Assembly: GCF_030445035.2 (NCBI RefSeq)
Contig: NC_080702.1
Location: 12,222,029 to 12,286,028 of the forward strand
Reading direction: 5' to 3'
Length of the DNA stretch: 64,000 nt
DNA from: Dasypus novemcinctus
Taxonomy: Eukaryota; Chordata; Mammalia; Cingulata; Dasypodidae
Below, in pieces: positions 1-11,479 of the stretch. The position numbers and the translations under genes are program-made. The notes under the pieces are model-generated. The model made no database searches, had not been told where the DNA came from, and saw only the letters and a list, made by a program, of their open reading frames with translations. Position 1 is the stretch's first letter. Each line of letters starts with the position of its first letter.

Positions 1-640
1 TACAATTTTTAATATGTTCTTTCAAGAATTGTAACAATTCTACATATGAATACATGTGAATTATAGGGTGATATATGGGAACTCTTTATTTTATGCATGA
101 TTGTTAGCCAAACCCATAACATTTCTAATAAAAAATAAAATTAATTTTCAAAAATTGAAATTGGAGGAAAACAGGGATAGTTAAGGCAACCCCACATAAA
201 TACAAGTTGTGTGAATCTGTGACTACTATAAATGCCCTACAAGAAGCAAAAGGAAGTTGTCCATGTTGAAAGGAAAGGACACTGGACAATAGATTGAAGA
301 TTCATGAGAAAATAAAAATCTCCCATAGAGGAAATGACATGAGTAAAAATAAATGTCATTACGATTGAGGGGGGTTCTAATTCCACATTTTCCATACTAT
401 AGGATCTAAACTGCAAATGCATGAAAAGTCACAAATCAATGACTTTTGATTTATATATAATTAAGTAATTAGTGAAGTAACTGCATAACTATGGAGGGAT
501 AGAGAGGTATATGAACATAGCATGTATATGATATTGAAGTTTCACTGATATAAAAACAGATGAGATTGTTATAGCTTTAAGATGTTAAATTTAAGTCCCA
601 ATGTAATAACAAAGAAACAGTGGGAAAAATGCACACAAAG
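1..640. other. AT-rich sequence, nothing recognised
   Basis: I see no gene and no repeat I can name here. The open frames are short and lack family signatures. Confidence 0.4.
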
Positions 641-1110
641 AAATGAGAAGGTTTTCTCAAGTTTTCTCTATTAAAGTGAGCAAAGGACTTGAATAGATAT
701 TTATCCATAGATGTTGTACATATGGCTATGAGCATATGTAAAGATATTCAGCATCATTGACCTTTGGGGGGGTATAGATCAAAGCCATAGTGAATTACTA
801 CCTCACAACCCCTAGAATGACTGCTTATTAAAAATGAAAAGAAGCTAGTGCTGATGAGGATGCAGAGAAATGGGATAAAGTACAGTGTTGGTAATGTGAG
901 ATGATGCAGCTAATGTTCGGTGGTTCCTAAGGTAGTTGAATATAGAAATACTAATTGAAAAAGCAATCCCAATTCTAGATATGTAGAAAAAGTATTGAAA
1001 GCATGGTCTGGGATATGTATATGTGCACAAATGTTAAGAGGGGCATTGTTCAGAATGTCAAGGGGTGGAGTGAATCAAATGCTAGATTCAAAGAAAATGA
1101 AACAAATTGC
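640..1110 (+). mobile_element. L1 (older, L1M-like) fragment, end of ORF2 and start of 3' UTR
   Basis: The stretch reads as the classic end of mammalian L1 ORF2. It runs 'gagcaaaggacttgaatag', then 'cagcatcattgacc', then 'gatgaggatgcagagaaatggg', then a 'ggtggttcctaaggtagttgaa' segment, in the order of old L1 consensus sequences. It is heavily substituted, has no open frame, and fades out after about 1100. Confidence 0.75.
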
Positions 1111-1584
1111 TAAATTATGCAAGGAACATCATTGCAGTAGCTAGAAATTTGTATACAGCTATACTTAGCAAAAAATAATATTTGGGCAAGGATACAAGTA
1201 ATGAAATAATTCAGCTAAAACTGTGACTATTTTTAACATGCTGGGCAGATTTGCTTTGAGAATGCTAAAATTTTGATATTTTAAGTATTTGTTAGAAGAA
1301 ATAAATTTTAAAATGAATGCATGTAATTGAAACATGGGGATATGCATGAAAAGAGTTCCAGTATACAGAATCTATTACATCAGAAAATGGGGAAAAATAG
1401 GACAAACTCCTGTCATTCTATGATTGGCTTATTAACCAGTATTTTAAACAAAGATTACTTTATTTTGAGACAAAATTCAAAGCAGGGGAAAGAAGTTGGG
1501 AAACTAGGAGCTTAGCACAAAACTCAGGGTATCTGAAATTTTATCATGTAGTCAAAATCTCTGGGATTATCTTTCTGTGAAATG
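1111..1584. other. AT-rich sequence, nothing recognised
   Basis: No gene, SINE or clear LINE segment is visible between the two L1 fragments. The short open frames here look like chance frames. Confidence 0.35.
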
Positions 1585-2090
1585 TCAAACTTTTCTCTTT
1601 TTAGCACACATTCATTTTGATATGAAACTATTATAACTATGATCCCTAGCATGCATTTGGGATATTTTTCCATATTCCTCTATTATTAATACAATACATC
1701 TTTGATATTAATGCAAGAATTTTACAGTATAACTATAATCTGTAGTCTATAGGTTACATTATTCATATTTTCCCATGCTTCTCCACATTCCCACTACCTT
1801 GTTTTCATTCACAGAAGGGCATTCTTGCATTTGTACTATTAATGACAGTTCTCATCTGTGGCTGGGTTCACTGTATTCATTCCCTAGATTATTGTCTAGC
1901 TTTCTTTAAATTGACATTTATACCCCTAGATTACCCTTTCAGCCACAATCCCATTTATTTACCAGCTGCTACTCACTGTTATGTGTTACCATCAACTCTA
2001 TCCATTTCCACACTTTTGCAGTCAAGTTAATTAAAACTTCTGCATACATTATGCATTAATTCTTCTAAGTTTTCCTCTTATCTCCTAAAA
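1585..2090 (-). mobile_element. L1 3' UTR fragment, minus orientation
   Basis: The reverse complement matches the L1 3' UTR at about 7790-8260 block by block. Shared blocks include 'aaaagtgtggaaatggatag', 'gtaatctaggggtataaatg', 'gtggagaagcatgggaaaa' and 'aaattcttgcat'. It therefore belongs to the same L1 lineage, inserted in the opposite direction. Confidence 0.7.
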
Positions 2091-2835
2091 CACAGAAAGC
2101 AGTGGAACCAATAATAAACCCAATAGCCAACCAATAATAAATCCAATAGGCTAATTCTTGTTTTATACTGCCTCCCCACCCCCACCTTGTCATGCATTAT
2201 TACCTATAAAATATTACAAATAATAATATTGGTAATATTGTCTGGTTTCATTATGATGGCATAGGGTTTTTGCTCCCTCATTTTCTAATGTGACCATCAA
2301 TTACCAAGTGGAGTTGCTTATCTCCTCCTTGGTGGTACACACTTTGTGTAAATGGCCCTGGAGCAACAATTTAAATTTACTGAAAGAGATTATGGGGGAA
2401 GAGTAATCATCTATCCCTTCTATCCTGTAAAATGTGAAACATACTTAGGTGTTGAAATTTAGGTACAAATGAGTTCCATAACAAATGGTTCCATAACAGA
2501 GTTTGGGGCTGTATGATAATCTAACATTAATGGGCCCCAGGAGAGTATCTTCCCTCCTCAGGCCTCCAGTCCTTATGGGTTGGGACATGATAGAAAATAT
2601 TCATGAGAAAAAATATTATTGAAGGGTCTCTTGTATACAGAATTTTCATAAACATGAAGATGGACATGCTCCATATAAATACATAAAAGGGCAAGAGGAA
2701 TGGTTGCAAAAATTAGTATGTGATGCAACTCTTCCCAAAGAAGAGAAATTAGTGTTTTGGGCAAAAGTGAAACCCAAGCAACAAGAATCAGTGGTTAGGC
2801 TTCTTGGATGATGGCATCAAAGTAGTTCAGACAGG
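2091..2835. other. Mixed sequence with a short coding-like segment
   Basis: No gene is recognised. At about 2640-2806 on the plus strand an open segment reads GQEEWLQKLVCD and then EEKLVFWAKVKPKQQESVV. Its composition is protein-like (charged, W and K rich) rather than random. It lacks a start and ends at a TGA. It could be a retroviral gag remnant, but I cannot assign it. Confidence 0.3.
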
Positions 2836-3741
2836 TTGCAGCTCTCTTACAAAATAGGGAGAAAGCAAAGAATTCAACCCAGGAAGCTGGCTTTGGGACC
2901 TGCAAACCAGCAGACTGCTGCACAAATCATCCAGGGGGGACTGGGAATGGAGAAACTAAGAGGTCAAAAGGAAAACTGGGTTGCTGCACTGTCTGGGAGT
3001 AATGCCCATCATCACTCCCTTGAGGAAAACAGCCTTGCTAAAACCTGTGGCTTAGAAGCCAAAGGAGAGGGGAAAGGACATATTACTCCTCAGGAAGTGT
3101 GTTTGTGCATCAAAGGGCTGTGTTTTTCTTCTGTGAGTTTAACCAGCATAAAGTCAGTTTTTAATCTCTGGCTTAGAAGCGCAGGTCCTTGGAAACTGAA
3201 GGATTCAACTCAGGTTTATCAAAGGTTGCCACCTGGTGGACAGTAGGAAAAGGGAAAGAAGACAAAGCTTGACTCACTTTCATTTCACAGACAACTTAGA
3301 TCTGGTCTATTCCCCATTAGTGGCTCCCTGCCCCTCTTTTGATGACTTAAGCTGGGCAAGCTTAAAGTTTCAAAAAAATTTGAAACAAAACTCAAAGAAG
3401 AGCTGTAAAATAAAAACACTAGTCACAAAAGAGAATTCCTGAACAGTAAAAAGTCAACACAATCAGATGCCTACATATCAACAAAAAAATGCAAGCCATA
3501 TTAACACACAGGAAGATATGGCCTGGCCAAAGGAACAAACCAAAATTTTAGATGAACTAATGAATTATGTTTACACAAGTCTCCTTAAGCAAGTCTAGTT
3601 ATTGAAGGGAAATATGTCTAAAGAGATAAAGGATATTAAGATGACACTATGTGAGCATGAAGAACAATTTGAAAGTCTGAAAAGGAAAGTAAAATTTATG
3701 GGAATGAGGGACACAATAGATGACATTTAAAATATATTAAT
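2836..3741 (+). mobile_element. L1 5' region and start of ORF1, plus orientation
   Basis: From about 3470 the text follows the start of ORF1 in the better L1 copy at 6069. Both carry 'aacacacaggaagatatggc'-type sequence, a 'ggaacaa' motif, and 'atgtctaaagagataaaggatat' followed by a Glu/Lys-rich coiled-coil region. 2836-3246 is open for 136 codons but resembles no known protein and sits where the L1 5' UTR is expected, so I do not call it a gene. The copy continues after two nested insertions at 4084. Confidence 0.6.
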
Positions 3742-3827
3742 GGTGGGAGCTGATGTGGCTCAGGTAGAATGTTGGCTTCCCACATATGAGGTCCCAGGTT
3801 CAATTCCCATCCTTGGCACTTAAAATA
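3742..3827 (+). mobile_element. Short tRNA-derived SINE (DAS-like monomer)
   Basis: It has a tRNA-like head, 'gggagctgatgtggctcagg' (A box), and a B box, 'ggttcaattcc', followed by a short A-rich tail. It is inserted in L1 ORF1 sequence. The tail was later the target of an L1 3'-end insertion. Confidence 0.7.
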
Positions 3828-4083
3828 AAAATACATTAGAACCCACCCACTGGGCGGACTGGGGGAGAGTGTAAACTACAATGCAAACCATTATCCATGT
3901 GGCAGAGCAGTGTTCCCAAATGTATTCACCAAATGCAATGAATGTCCCATGATGATGAAAGAGGTTATTGATGTGGGAGGAGTGGGGTGAGGGGGTGGGG
4001 GTATATGGGGCCTCATATTTTTTGAATGTAACATTTTTTAAAAATAGAGAAAAAAAGATGAAGATCACAAAAAATACATTAGA
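3828..4083 (+). mobile_element. 5'-truncated L1 3' end with target duplication
   Basis: About 229 bp (3841-4069) of armadillo L1 3' UTR ('gagagtgtaaactacaatg', 'aaatgtattcaccaaatgcaatgaatg', 'gggcctcatattttttgaatg') ends in an A-rich tail. It is flanked by a direct duplication of 'aaatacattaga' at about 3828-3840 and 4071-4083. The same 3' UTR recurs at 49.5-49.8 kb and, inverted, at 11.7 kb and 40.1 kb. Confidence 0.8.
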
Positions 4084-4345
4084 GGTATATAATAAGAGAT
4101 TTGAATTGGTTGAGATCAGAATTAGCATCTGAACTTGAAAAGACAGAAAAAACAGAAAGAGGAAAGAATGGAAAAAATTGAACAGGCTCTCAGGAAAGTC
4201 AAAGATAATGTGACTTACACAAACTTATGCATTATAAGTGTCCAAAAAGGAGAAGAAAATGGGAAAGGGTCAGAAAGAATATTTGAGGAAATAATGACCA
4301 AACATTTTCCAATCCTTATGGAAGGCAAGGATATTAATATTTAAT
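4084..4345 (+). mobile_element. L1 ORF1 fragment (continuation)
   Basis: This resumes the ORF1 interrupted at 3741. The frame reads MEKIEQALRKV and then a 'GEENGKGSERIFEEIM' segment, corresponding to the end of the coiled coil and start of the RNA-recognition part of L1 ORF1p. The stop at 4342 cuts it short. Confidence 0.65.
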
Positions 4346-4354
4346 AAGTACAAT

Positions 4355-4665
4355 TGTGATGATTAGGTTAATGTGTCAACTTGGCGGGGTAGTTGTGCTG
4401 AGTTGTTTGGTTAAACTAGCACTGGGCTAATGTAATACAAGGACATTTATGGATTTTAGCCATTACTGAGTTTACTGCATAGATGGCTGTTTATATCTAC
4501 GATTAACCAGGGAGATTGCCTTCAGCAAGAGCATTATTTTATCCAGTCAGTTGAGTACCTTAAAAAGGGAAGTGACTTCAGCCTTCAGAGAGAATTTCCA
4601 AGCTCATCTTTGGACAGCCAACATCTCCAAGGTACACAAGAGCTTCATTGGGCCACTGCCTAAGA
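4355..4665 (+). repeat. Dispersed mammalian repeat, family not named
   Basis: The sequence begins 'gatgattaggttaatgtgtcaacttggc' and contains 'aaccagggagattgccttcagcaag' and 'ccagtcagttgagtacctt'. I recognise this as a common mammalian interspersed repeat but cannot assign its family from memory. Confidence 0.5.
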
Positions 4666-4689
4666 GTATGTTAATTTCCATATCTTTGT

Positions 4690-5393
4690 GCATAATCTCT
4701 TTTTTTTTTTGCCCCTTACTGATTTCCAGTTTCATTCTATTGTGGTCAGAAAAATTACTTTGTATAATTTCAATCTTTCTGAATTTATTGAGAGTTGTTC
4801 TGTGACCTAGCATGAGGTCTATCTTGGAAAATGTGCCATGTGCTCTTGAGAAGAATGATATCCCACTGTATTGAGGTGTAGTGTTCTGTATATATCTAGT
4901 AGGTCCAGATCCTGTAATGTATTATTCAAGGTCTCAGTTTCTTTATTGATCTTCTGTTGAGATGTTCTTTCTAATGGTGGTAATGGTGTATTAAAACCCC
5001 CGCTATAATTATAGAGGCATCTATTTCTCCACTTCATTTTTCCAGTGTTTGCCTCAAGTGTTTTAAGGTGACCTGATTAAGTTCACAAATGTTTATGTTG
5101 TTCTTTCTTCTTGAGAGATCACCCCTTTTATTAATATATAGTGTCCTTCTTTGTCTCCCATTTTGTTCAAGTTTTTTACTTAAAGTCTATTTGTCTGATA
5201 CTAGTATAGCTACTACTGTTCTTTTCTGATTGTTTTCATGTAAAATTGTTTTCCATGCTTTCACTTTTACCATCCTTGCATCCCTGGGTCTAAGGTGAGT
5301 TTCTGGTAGACAGCATATAGATAGTTATATTTCCTTTACCATTCCTCCAATCTGTGCCTCTTGATTGGATAATTTAATATTTTAAAATTCAGT
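4690..5393 (-). mobile_element. L1 ORF2 fragment (endonuclease/RT region), minus orientation
   Basis: The plus strand shows the familiar reverse-complement L1 ORF2 text: 'ttccagtttcattctattgtggtcag', 'atgtgccatgtgctcttgag', 'gttctgtatatatctag' and 'ggtgagtttctggtagacagc'. A younger L1 at 5394-8870 interrupts it, and the copy resumes at 8876. It is broken in every frame. Confidence 0.85.
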
Positions 5394-6068
5394 GTTATTG
5401 GGGAGGAGGAGATGGTTGGCTGCCGATTTCACCTACTGATTGGGAGACTTGGCTGCCTAAGAGATAACCCCGGGAACAGCTGGAGTGAGAACCAGCCCAA
5501 GTCAGAAAGAGGCCGGTAACCACCATTCTGACTCTGCTCCCAGCCTGAGGAGAAGCCAGACTGACAGTTTCTTTCATGCAGATCAGCCTGCAGTCCACCT
5601 AGGCTTCAGCCCCACCTCTGGTGGGGAGGAGGCTGAGGAGCTCTGCACCAGCCTGTACAGATAACTGCAGGGAGCTTTGGCTGTCATAGACTGAAAATCA
5701 GAAGTCTACCAGGGCAACTGCAGTCATCTTGGACCCACACTGCCTACATTGCTGCCCACACCTGCAGCTCCATCCCTGCCCCAGGCAGAAGAGAAAGGGA
5801 TGTGAAGCTTCATCAGTCTCCCTGGGCAACTATAGTCTAAGCCTACATGTAGATTATCCCACAGAGCTGTGACTCTGTCCCTACCCCTGGCAAAGGAGAA
5901 AGTTGGAAGAAGCTTCACCGGTCCCTGGTGCAATGAGGGAAGCTTCAGCCTCCACATCTTATAGCAGCAACTACATGCTTGGCTCATACTACACAACCAG
6001 CAAGGGAGAAACAATAGGAAGCCCTAAATTAAAGAGAAAACTGCACCCAGAAAAAATACTCTAGTAAG

Positions 6069-6957
6069 CCAGATGCAAAGACACCAAAAATTACAATCCA
6101 CACCAATAAACAGGAAGCTATGTCCCAGTTAAAGGAACAAGATAAGCCTGCAGATGACATAAAGGAGTAGAGACAACTAATCGTAGATGTTCAAACAAAT
6201 CTCCTTAATAAATTCAATGAAATGGCTAAAGAGATTAAGGACATGAAGAAGATATTGGATGAGCACAAAAAAGAACTTGAAAGCATACATAGGAAAATAG
6301 CAGATCTTATGGGAATGAAAGGTGCAACAAATGAAATTAAAAAACATTGGAATCATATAATAACAGATTTCAGGAGGCAGAAGAAAGGATTGGTGAGCTT
6401 GAAGAAATGGCCTCTGAAAGTGAACATACCAAAGAACAGATGAAGAAAAGAATGGAAAAAATTGAACAAGGTCTCAGAACTAAATGACAGCAAAAGGTGT
6501 CATGGGCATCCCAGAAGGAGAAGAGAAGGGAAAAGGGGCAGAAGGAACATTTAAAGGAAATAATGGTACAAAATTTCCCAACCCTATTGAAGGACATAGA
6601 TAACCCTGTCCAAGAAGCACAACGTACTCCCACCCGAAAAAAATCCAAATAGACCAACTCCAAGACACATACTTATCAGAATGTCAACAAAAACAAAGAG
6701 AAAATTCTGAGAGCAGCAAGAGAAAAGAAATGCACAACATATAAAGGATATCCAAAAAGATTAAGTGCTGATTTCTCACCAGAAACCATGGAGGAAAGAA
6801 GACAGTGGTCTAATATATTTAAGATACTGCAAGAGAAAAACTTCCAGCCAAGAATCTTATATCCAGCAAGACTGTCTTTAAAAAATGAGGGCAAGATTAG
6901 AATATTCCCAGATAAACAGAAACTGACAGAATTTCTAAGCAAAAGGCCAGAATTTTA
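6069..6957 (+). pseudogene. L1 ORF1 (RNA-binding protein), decayed
   Basis: L1 ORF1p coats L1 RNA and acts as a nucleic-acid chaperone in the retrotransposition particle. Here a first coiled-coil frame (6222-6443) reads EIKDMKKILDEHKKELESIH. The C-terminal domain follows in another frame with 'MEERRQWSNIFKILQEKNFQ', then PRILYPARLS and KNEGKIRIFPDKQKLTEF. This is the conserved ORF1p C-terminal block. Early stops (near 6126) and frame changes break it, so no full protein can be made. Sequence through about 7020 is still L1-like. Confidence 0.75.
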
Positions 6958-8179
6958 GGAAATACTATAAAGGGTGTGCTAGAACCTGTAAAGAAAATAT
7001 GGGAGAGAGAAGCCTGGAAGAAAGTTCAGAAAAAAAGATTATATCAATAAAAGTAACTAAAAGTGTCAAAAGAGTGGTGAAAATAAAATATGACAGATAA
7101 AACTCAAATTGTCAGGAATAAACTTAACCAATGATATAAAGCACTTGTATTAAGAAAACTGCAGTTCAATGTTAAAACAAATTAAAAAAAAAAACTAAAT
7201 AACTGGAAGAACATTCCATGCTCATGAATTAGAAGACTAAATATCACTATGGTGTCAATTCTACTCAAATTGATATACAGATTTAATGCAATCCTGATCA
7301 AAATTCCACCCGCATTAAAGAAAAAATTGAAAACACTATCATTAAATTTATTTGGAAGGGTTAGGAGTCCTGAATAGCCAGAAACATCATAAAAAGGAAA
7401 AATGAACCCTCATCTCCAGACTTTAGATCATAATACCTACCTATAGTGGTAAAAACAACATGGTACTTGCCTAAAGACAGACAGAAAAGATCAATGGACC
7501 CAAATTTATGGTACAGAAACAGACCCTCACAGGTATGGTCAAGTGATTTTTGACTAGCCTGTCAAACACACAGCTCAGGCAGAACAATCCATTCAACAAA
7601 TGGTGCTGAAAGAATTGGACATTCATAGCTGAAAGAAGGAAAGAGGACCCCTATCTCACATCTTATCCAAAAGTTAACTCAAAATGGATCAAAAAACTAA
7701 AAATGAAAGCAAGAGTCATAAAACTTCTAGAAGAAACTATTGGAAAATATCTTCAAGACATGGTGATAGGTGGTGGATTCTTAAAGGAGATATGAGAAGG
7801 ACTGAGTGGAATACTGATGTTTAATGGATATAGAAGCTTTAATTAGCTTTACTGTAAAATTGTGGAAATGTATAGAATGGACGGTAACACACAGTAACAG
7901 CTAGTTTATAAATGGGGATGTGGACTGAAAATAATCTAGTTATGTAAATGCCAATTGACAGTATGCTTGAGAATAATCTAGGAACTGAATAGCCTAGTAA
8001 ACCAAGAAGTGGCTGAGAATTGTGGTTGATGGTACAGATGCAAGAGTGTCCTTTGTTAGCTAGAACAAATGTGTATCACTACTGCAGGGTGTTGAGAATG
8101 TGGAGAAGCATGGGAAAAACTGCTGGAGTGACTTCTGGACTGTGGTTAGTAGTAATAATATAATATTCTTGCATCTATG

Positions 8180-8875
8180 CAAAAGATCTACTGTGCTGAT
8201 ACTGAGACAGTATGGGAAACGTGAGCCAAATGTACACTATGGACATGGTAACAATCAGATGATGATATTTTATCTGTAACAAGTGTTCCACCACTCTGTG
8301 GTGTGTTGATGGAGGGGTGTTGTTGGGGAATTCTGCACATGTGCATGATTGTTTTATAAGTTTACAACTTCTGTCATAAAAAATATATTTAAAAAATAAT
8401 AATAGGGTGGGTTGGGGAAAACATTCCAAATGTAAGTAAGGACTATGATTAATAGTAAGATTTTGGCAGTGTTCTTTCATAGTTTGTAACAAACATCTCA
8501 TGACAATGCAAGGTGGTGGAGGGTTAATGTATAAGACCCCTGTCTGATGTTATACATGTTTGCTTTGTAAGTTCACAACTTTTACTTTACAATTAATTAT
8601 TTATGTATTGTCATATATAAGTGATATAAAGATAATAATTGGATTGGTTAGGGGAAAACTACTTTGTCTAGTAGTAATATTTTGACAGTGCTCTTTAATC
8701 ATTAGTTAAAAAGGTTTAAAAACAATGCAAGTTATTGGTAGGGTGAGATGTTTTATATGTTTGATGTTATATATATTTGTTTTGTAAGTTCACAACTATT
8801 ATACACTTATTGTTTATGTGTGTTTATGTATGAGTGATATATTTCTATAAATTTTTAAAAAATGTATTATAAAAA
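8180..8875 (+). repeat. About three tandem copies of the L1 3' end
   Basis: Three units of roughly 200-230 bp (about 8180-8400, 8400-8640 and 8640-8875) share 'tagtagtaa(t)att', 'ttttggcagtg(c/t)tctt', 'caatgcaag', 'gatgttat' and 'tttgtaagttcacaact', each ending in an A/T-rich tail. Positions are read by eye; the units are diverged from each other. Confidence 0.6.
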
Positions 8876-9840
8876 ATTGAATGTTATTACTGTCAAGGGC
8901 TTTCTTACATAAGCCATATTTTCTTTACATTTATGTATGCCATATGTTATTTTTATTTCTCTTTTTACCTATTGTTCTTACACTCCCCTCCAATTAACTC
9001 TCTTGTTTCTTCCTTTCAACATGCAAAACTCCTTTTAGTATTTCTTGAATGGCAGGCTTCTTATTGACATACTCTCTTAATTTCTGTTTACCTGTGAATA
9101 CTTTGAACTGTACCTCATTTTTGAATGTCAGTTTTTATGAACGGAGTAGTCTTAGCTGGAAATCTTTTTCTTTTAGCACCTTCACTATGTCATACCACTG
9201 CCTTCTTGCTGCCATGGTTCAGATGAGAAATCTGTACTTAATCTTATTGATGTGGTGGATCTCTTTTCTCTTGCTGCTTTCAATATTCTTTCTTTGTCTT
9301 GAACATTGGACAACTTGATAAGTATATGTGTTGTATTAGGCCTGTTGGTATTTATTCTGTCTGGGGTGACAGTGCTTCCTGGACATGTACATCAGTTGTC
9401 CCTCAATAGAGTTAAAAATTTTCAACCATTATTTTCTCTAGTACTCCTTCTGCTCCCTTTCCCTTCTCTTCTCTTTCTGGGAGACCTATAATATATATGT
9501 TTGCCCATTTTGTTTTCTCATTTAAATCCCTAAGTCTCTGTTGGATTTTCTCTATCTTTTTATCTATCTGTTCTATCTGTCTGATTTCAGCTGAACTGCC
9601 TTCCACATCACTGATTCTTTCATCTGCATGATCAGTTTTTGCTGCTCTGTGCATCCTGTGTATATTTGAGTTCTTGCTTTGTGCCATCAGTCACCTTCAG
9701 GTCTGTTTTCTTTTTATGTCTGCTTACATTGTTTTCAGTATGTTCCTCCAGTGTCTTCTTATAATACTTTCTCTCTTCCTTCACTTTATTAAGTTGATTC
9801 TTGATATTTGTTTGGACATCCTTGATTAGTCATTCTACAT
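8876..9840 (-). mobile_element. L1 inter-ORF and ORF1 region, minus orientation
   Basis: This continues the minus-strand L1 from 4690-5393. At 9687-9412 the minus frame reads DERISDVEGSSAEIRQIEQI, then NEKTKWANIYIIGLPEREEK and a GAEGVLEKIMVENF segment. That is the L1 ORF1p RNA-recognition region. Upstream frames are broken. Confidence 0.75.
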
Positions 9841-10600
9841 TCTGCATCTTCTCCTTTTTTGTTTTTTTAGACAAGGGTAGGTTTTCCTGTTTCTTAGAAT
9901 TGCTTGTGATTTTTTGTTGGTGTCTGGGCATCTGTTTATCTTGAGGGGCTTATTTGGTGAATTAGCTTCTCTTTTTACTTTAGGGTTATATTTTGTTGTT
10001 TCTTTTTATGTTAATTTTTTGATACTTGGCTCCTTTTATTCTATATCCTTCCAATTGTCTTTGTTTCCTTGGGAAAAAACATAAGGACCATAGAAAAGTC
10101 AGAGATAAGAGAAAAAGAATAATGGCAATATAATACAAAAAAAAAGATACAAGAGGATATGTGCAAGAGCTAAGAAACTAGGTAATACAAGTAAAAAATT
10201 ACAAAAAGAATACAAAGGAAAAAGAATAAAAGGTGAAATAGAAAAAATAAATGGGACAAAATATAGGGAAAAATATAATGAATTAAAAGACTGGACAGAT
10301 GAGCAGAAAAGATACAACTAGAAACAAAACAGAGAGAAAAAAATAGAATTAATTAAAAGACAGGCAGATGAGACGAGAATAGATGGAGAGAATAAAAGGA
10401 GAGAGAGGAAAGGTAAAAATGAAGACCAAGCAAGAAGTGATGAAATGGAAGAAAAGCAGAAGACAGAAAAATTAAGAAAAGTAGAGAAATAAAGCCGGTA
10501 AAAAAAAAATAAGCAAAATATAAAAAGGAAACAGAAAGGGAAAACAAGTAACAAAAAACAAAACAGCAACAAAGAAGCAGCCCAGGAAAAACAATCTTCC
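9841..10600. repeat. Strand-asymmetric purine-rich tract
   Basis: 10082-10600 is strongly A/G rich on the plus strand ('agagaaaaagaataatgg', 'ggagagagaggaaagg', 'gaaacagaaagggaaaac'). It has very few C or T runs over about 500 bp. The minus-strand open frames of 95 and 72 codons are low-complexity F/L/S products of this bias. The tract probably belongs to the 5' part of the neighbouring minus-strand L1. Confidence 0.5.
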
Positions 10601-11475
10601 CTCATAGGACCATAGAGAGCTTCTCAGGATGCTAGTGCTCAAAAACTAATTGCCCTGCAGCCTGCCCTCCCCAGGAGATATATCCAGTTTTAGCAAATAA
10701 AATGAAAGATAAAAAAATCCAAAAAGCAAAACAGTAGAAACTCATTCATATGTTCTCTATCATAAGGTATCAGTTGCATGCCTTAACTGTTCCTGGATCC
10801 CTTCCCTTGGTGGTATCAGGATTTGAACCAGAGACGTACATGGAAGGCAGGAATTTTCCCACTGTGCTACTGGAGCTATATAGACTAAAGAGGCTTTTGA
10901 AAGATTATTGGGCTCTTTCTGCCCCCTTTCACTTAGGCAAGATGGACTTTTCATAGTTTTCAGTGACTGGACTAGTTATTGTCTTATCTCTGCCCCCTCG
11001 CTGGTCAAGTTCTTTTCTCCCATTGCAGCTGGGTGTGACAGCCTTTCCGAGCAGATTCCCCTTTCCCCTTGCCCTGGGGCTACCTCAATAATAGCTGGTA
11101 TCCTCCCTGAGACTCAAATGGAACTCTTGTATCCAAACACACAGAAAGGAAATGACTCTCCACACTTTGTCAGTCCTGTATCCCTCCCAGGGAATATTCC
11201 CTCTTAGCTGGCTGGTGAGAGCCAGGTCATCCACAGAGCCTATTTGCCTTGAAGGGGGCTTAGCTGCCCACTATTTCCAGCCACAGGAATGAGCAACTCA
11301 TGGTTTTCCCTTGTACTCTATCCCTTTGTCCAGCTTCCTTCAGATCAATGTCCTGAAGCCTCCTGCTCTGTGGATTTCCAAAGCAGCTCACTCATGTAGG
11401 ATTTTGCCTCTTCTTTGCTGTTTTTCATTAAAAAGCTGGGCAGTGCCTAATTGCAATGATGCCATTTTCCTGGAA
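10600..11475 (-). mobile_element. Probable L1 5' UTR, minus orientation
   Basis: This moderate-GC segment lies upstream of minus-strand ORF1 text, where the L1 5' UTR is expected. It runs into another minus-strand L1 at about 11490. A tRNA-like 'gaaccagagacgtacatgg' block at about 10825 may be a small SINE piece. There is no plausible gene. Confidence 0.4.
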
Positions 11476-11479
11476 ACTC

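Larger units (their letters stand above)
5394..8875 (+). mobile_element. L1 copy with internally shortened ORF2 (HAL1-like layout)
   Basis: It starts at 'ggggaggagga', the expected L1 5' end. GC-richer 5' UTR follows to about 6068, then ORF1 (6069-6957), ORF2 C-terminal sequence (about 7225-7800), a 3' UTR (7800-8180) and a tandemly repeated 3' end. Imperfect target duplications flank it: 'aaaattcagtgttatt' at about 5382-5397 and 'aaaattgaatgttatt' at about 8873-8888 (14 of 16 match). The endonuclease and reverse transcriptase parts of ORF2 are absent, so ORF1 runs almost straight into the ORF2 tail. This could be one internally deleted copy or a half-L1 family. Confidence 0.75.

Noticed and set aside
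2836..3246. 136-codon frame MQLSYKIGRK...
   Set aside because: It sits in the expected L1 5' UTR, has no recognisable domain, and its context is a decayed L1.
10318..10605. 95-codon minus-strand frame, membrane-protein-like
   Set aside because: F/L/S-rich translation of a purine-rich tract; low complexity.
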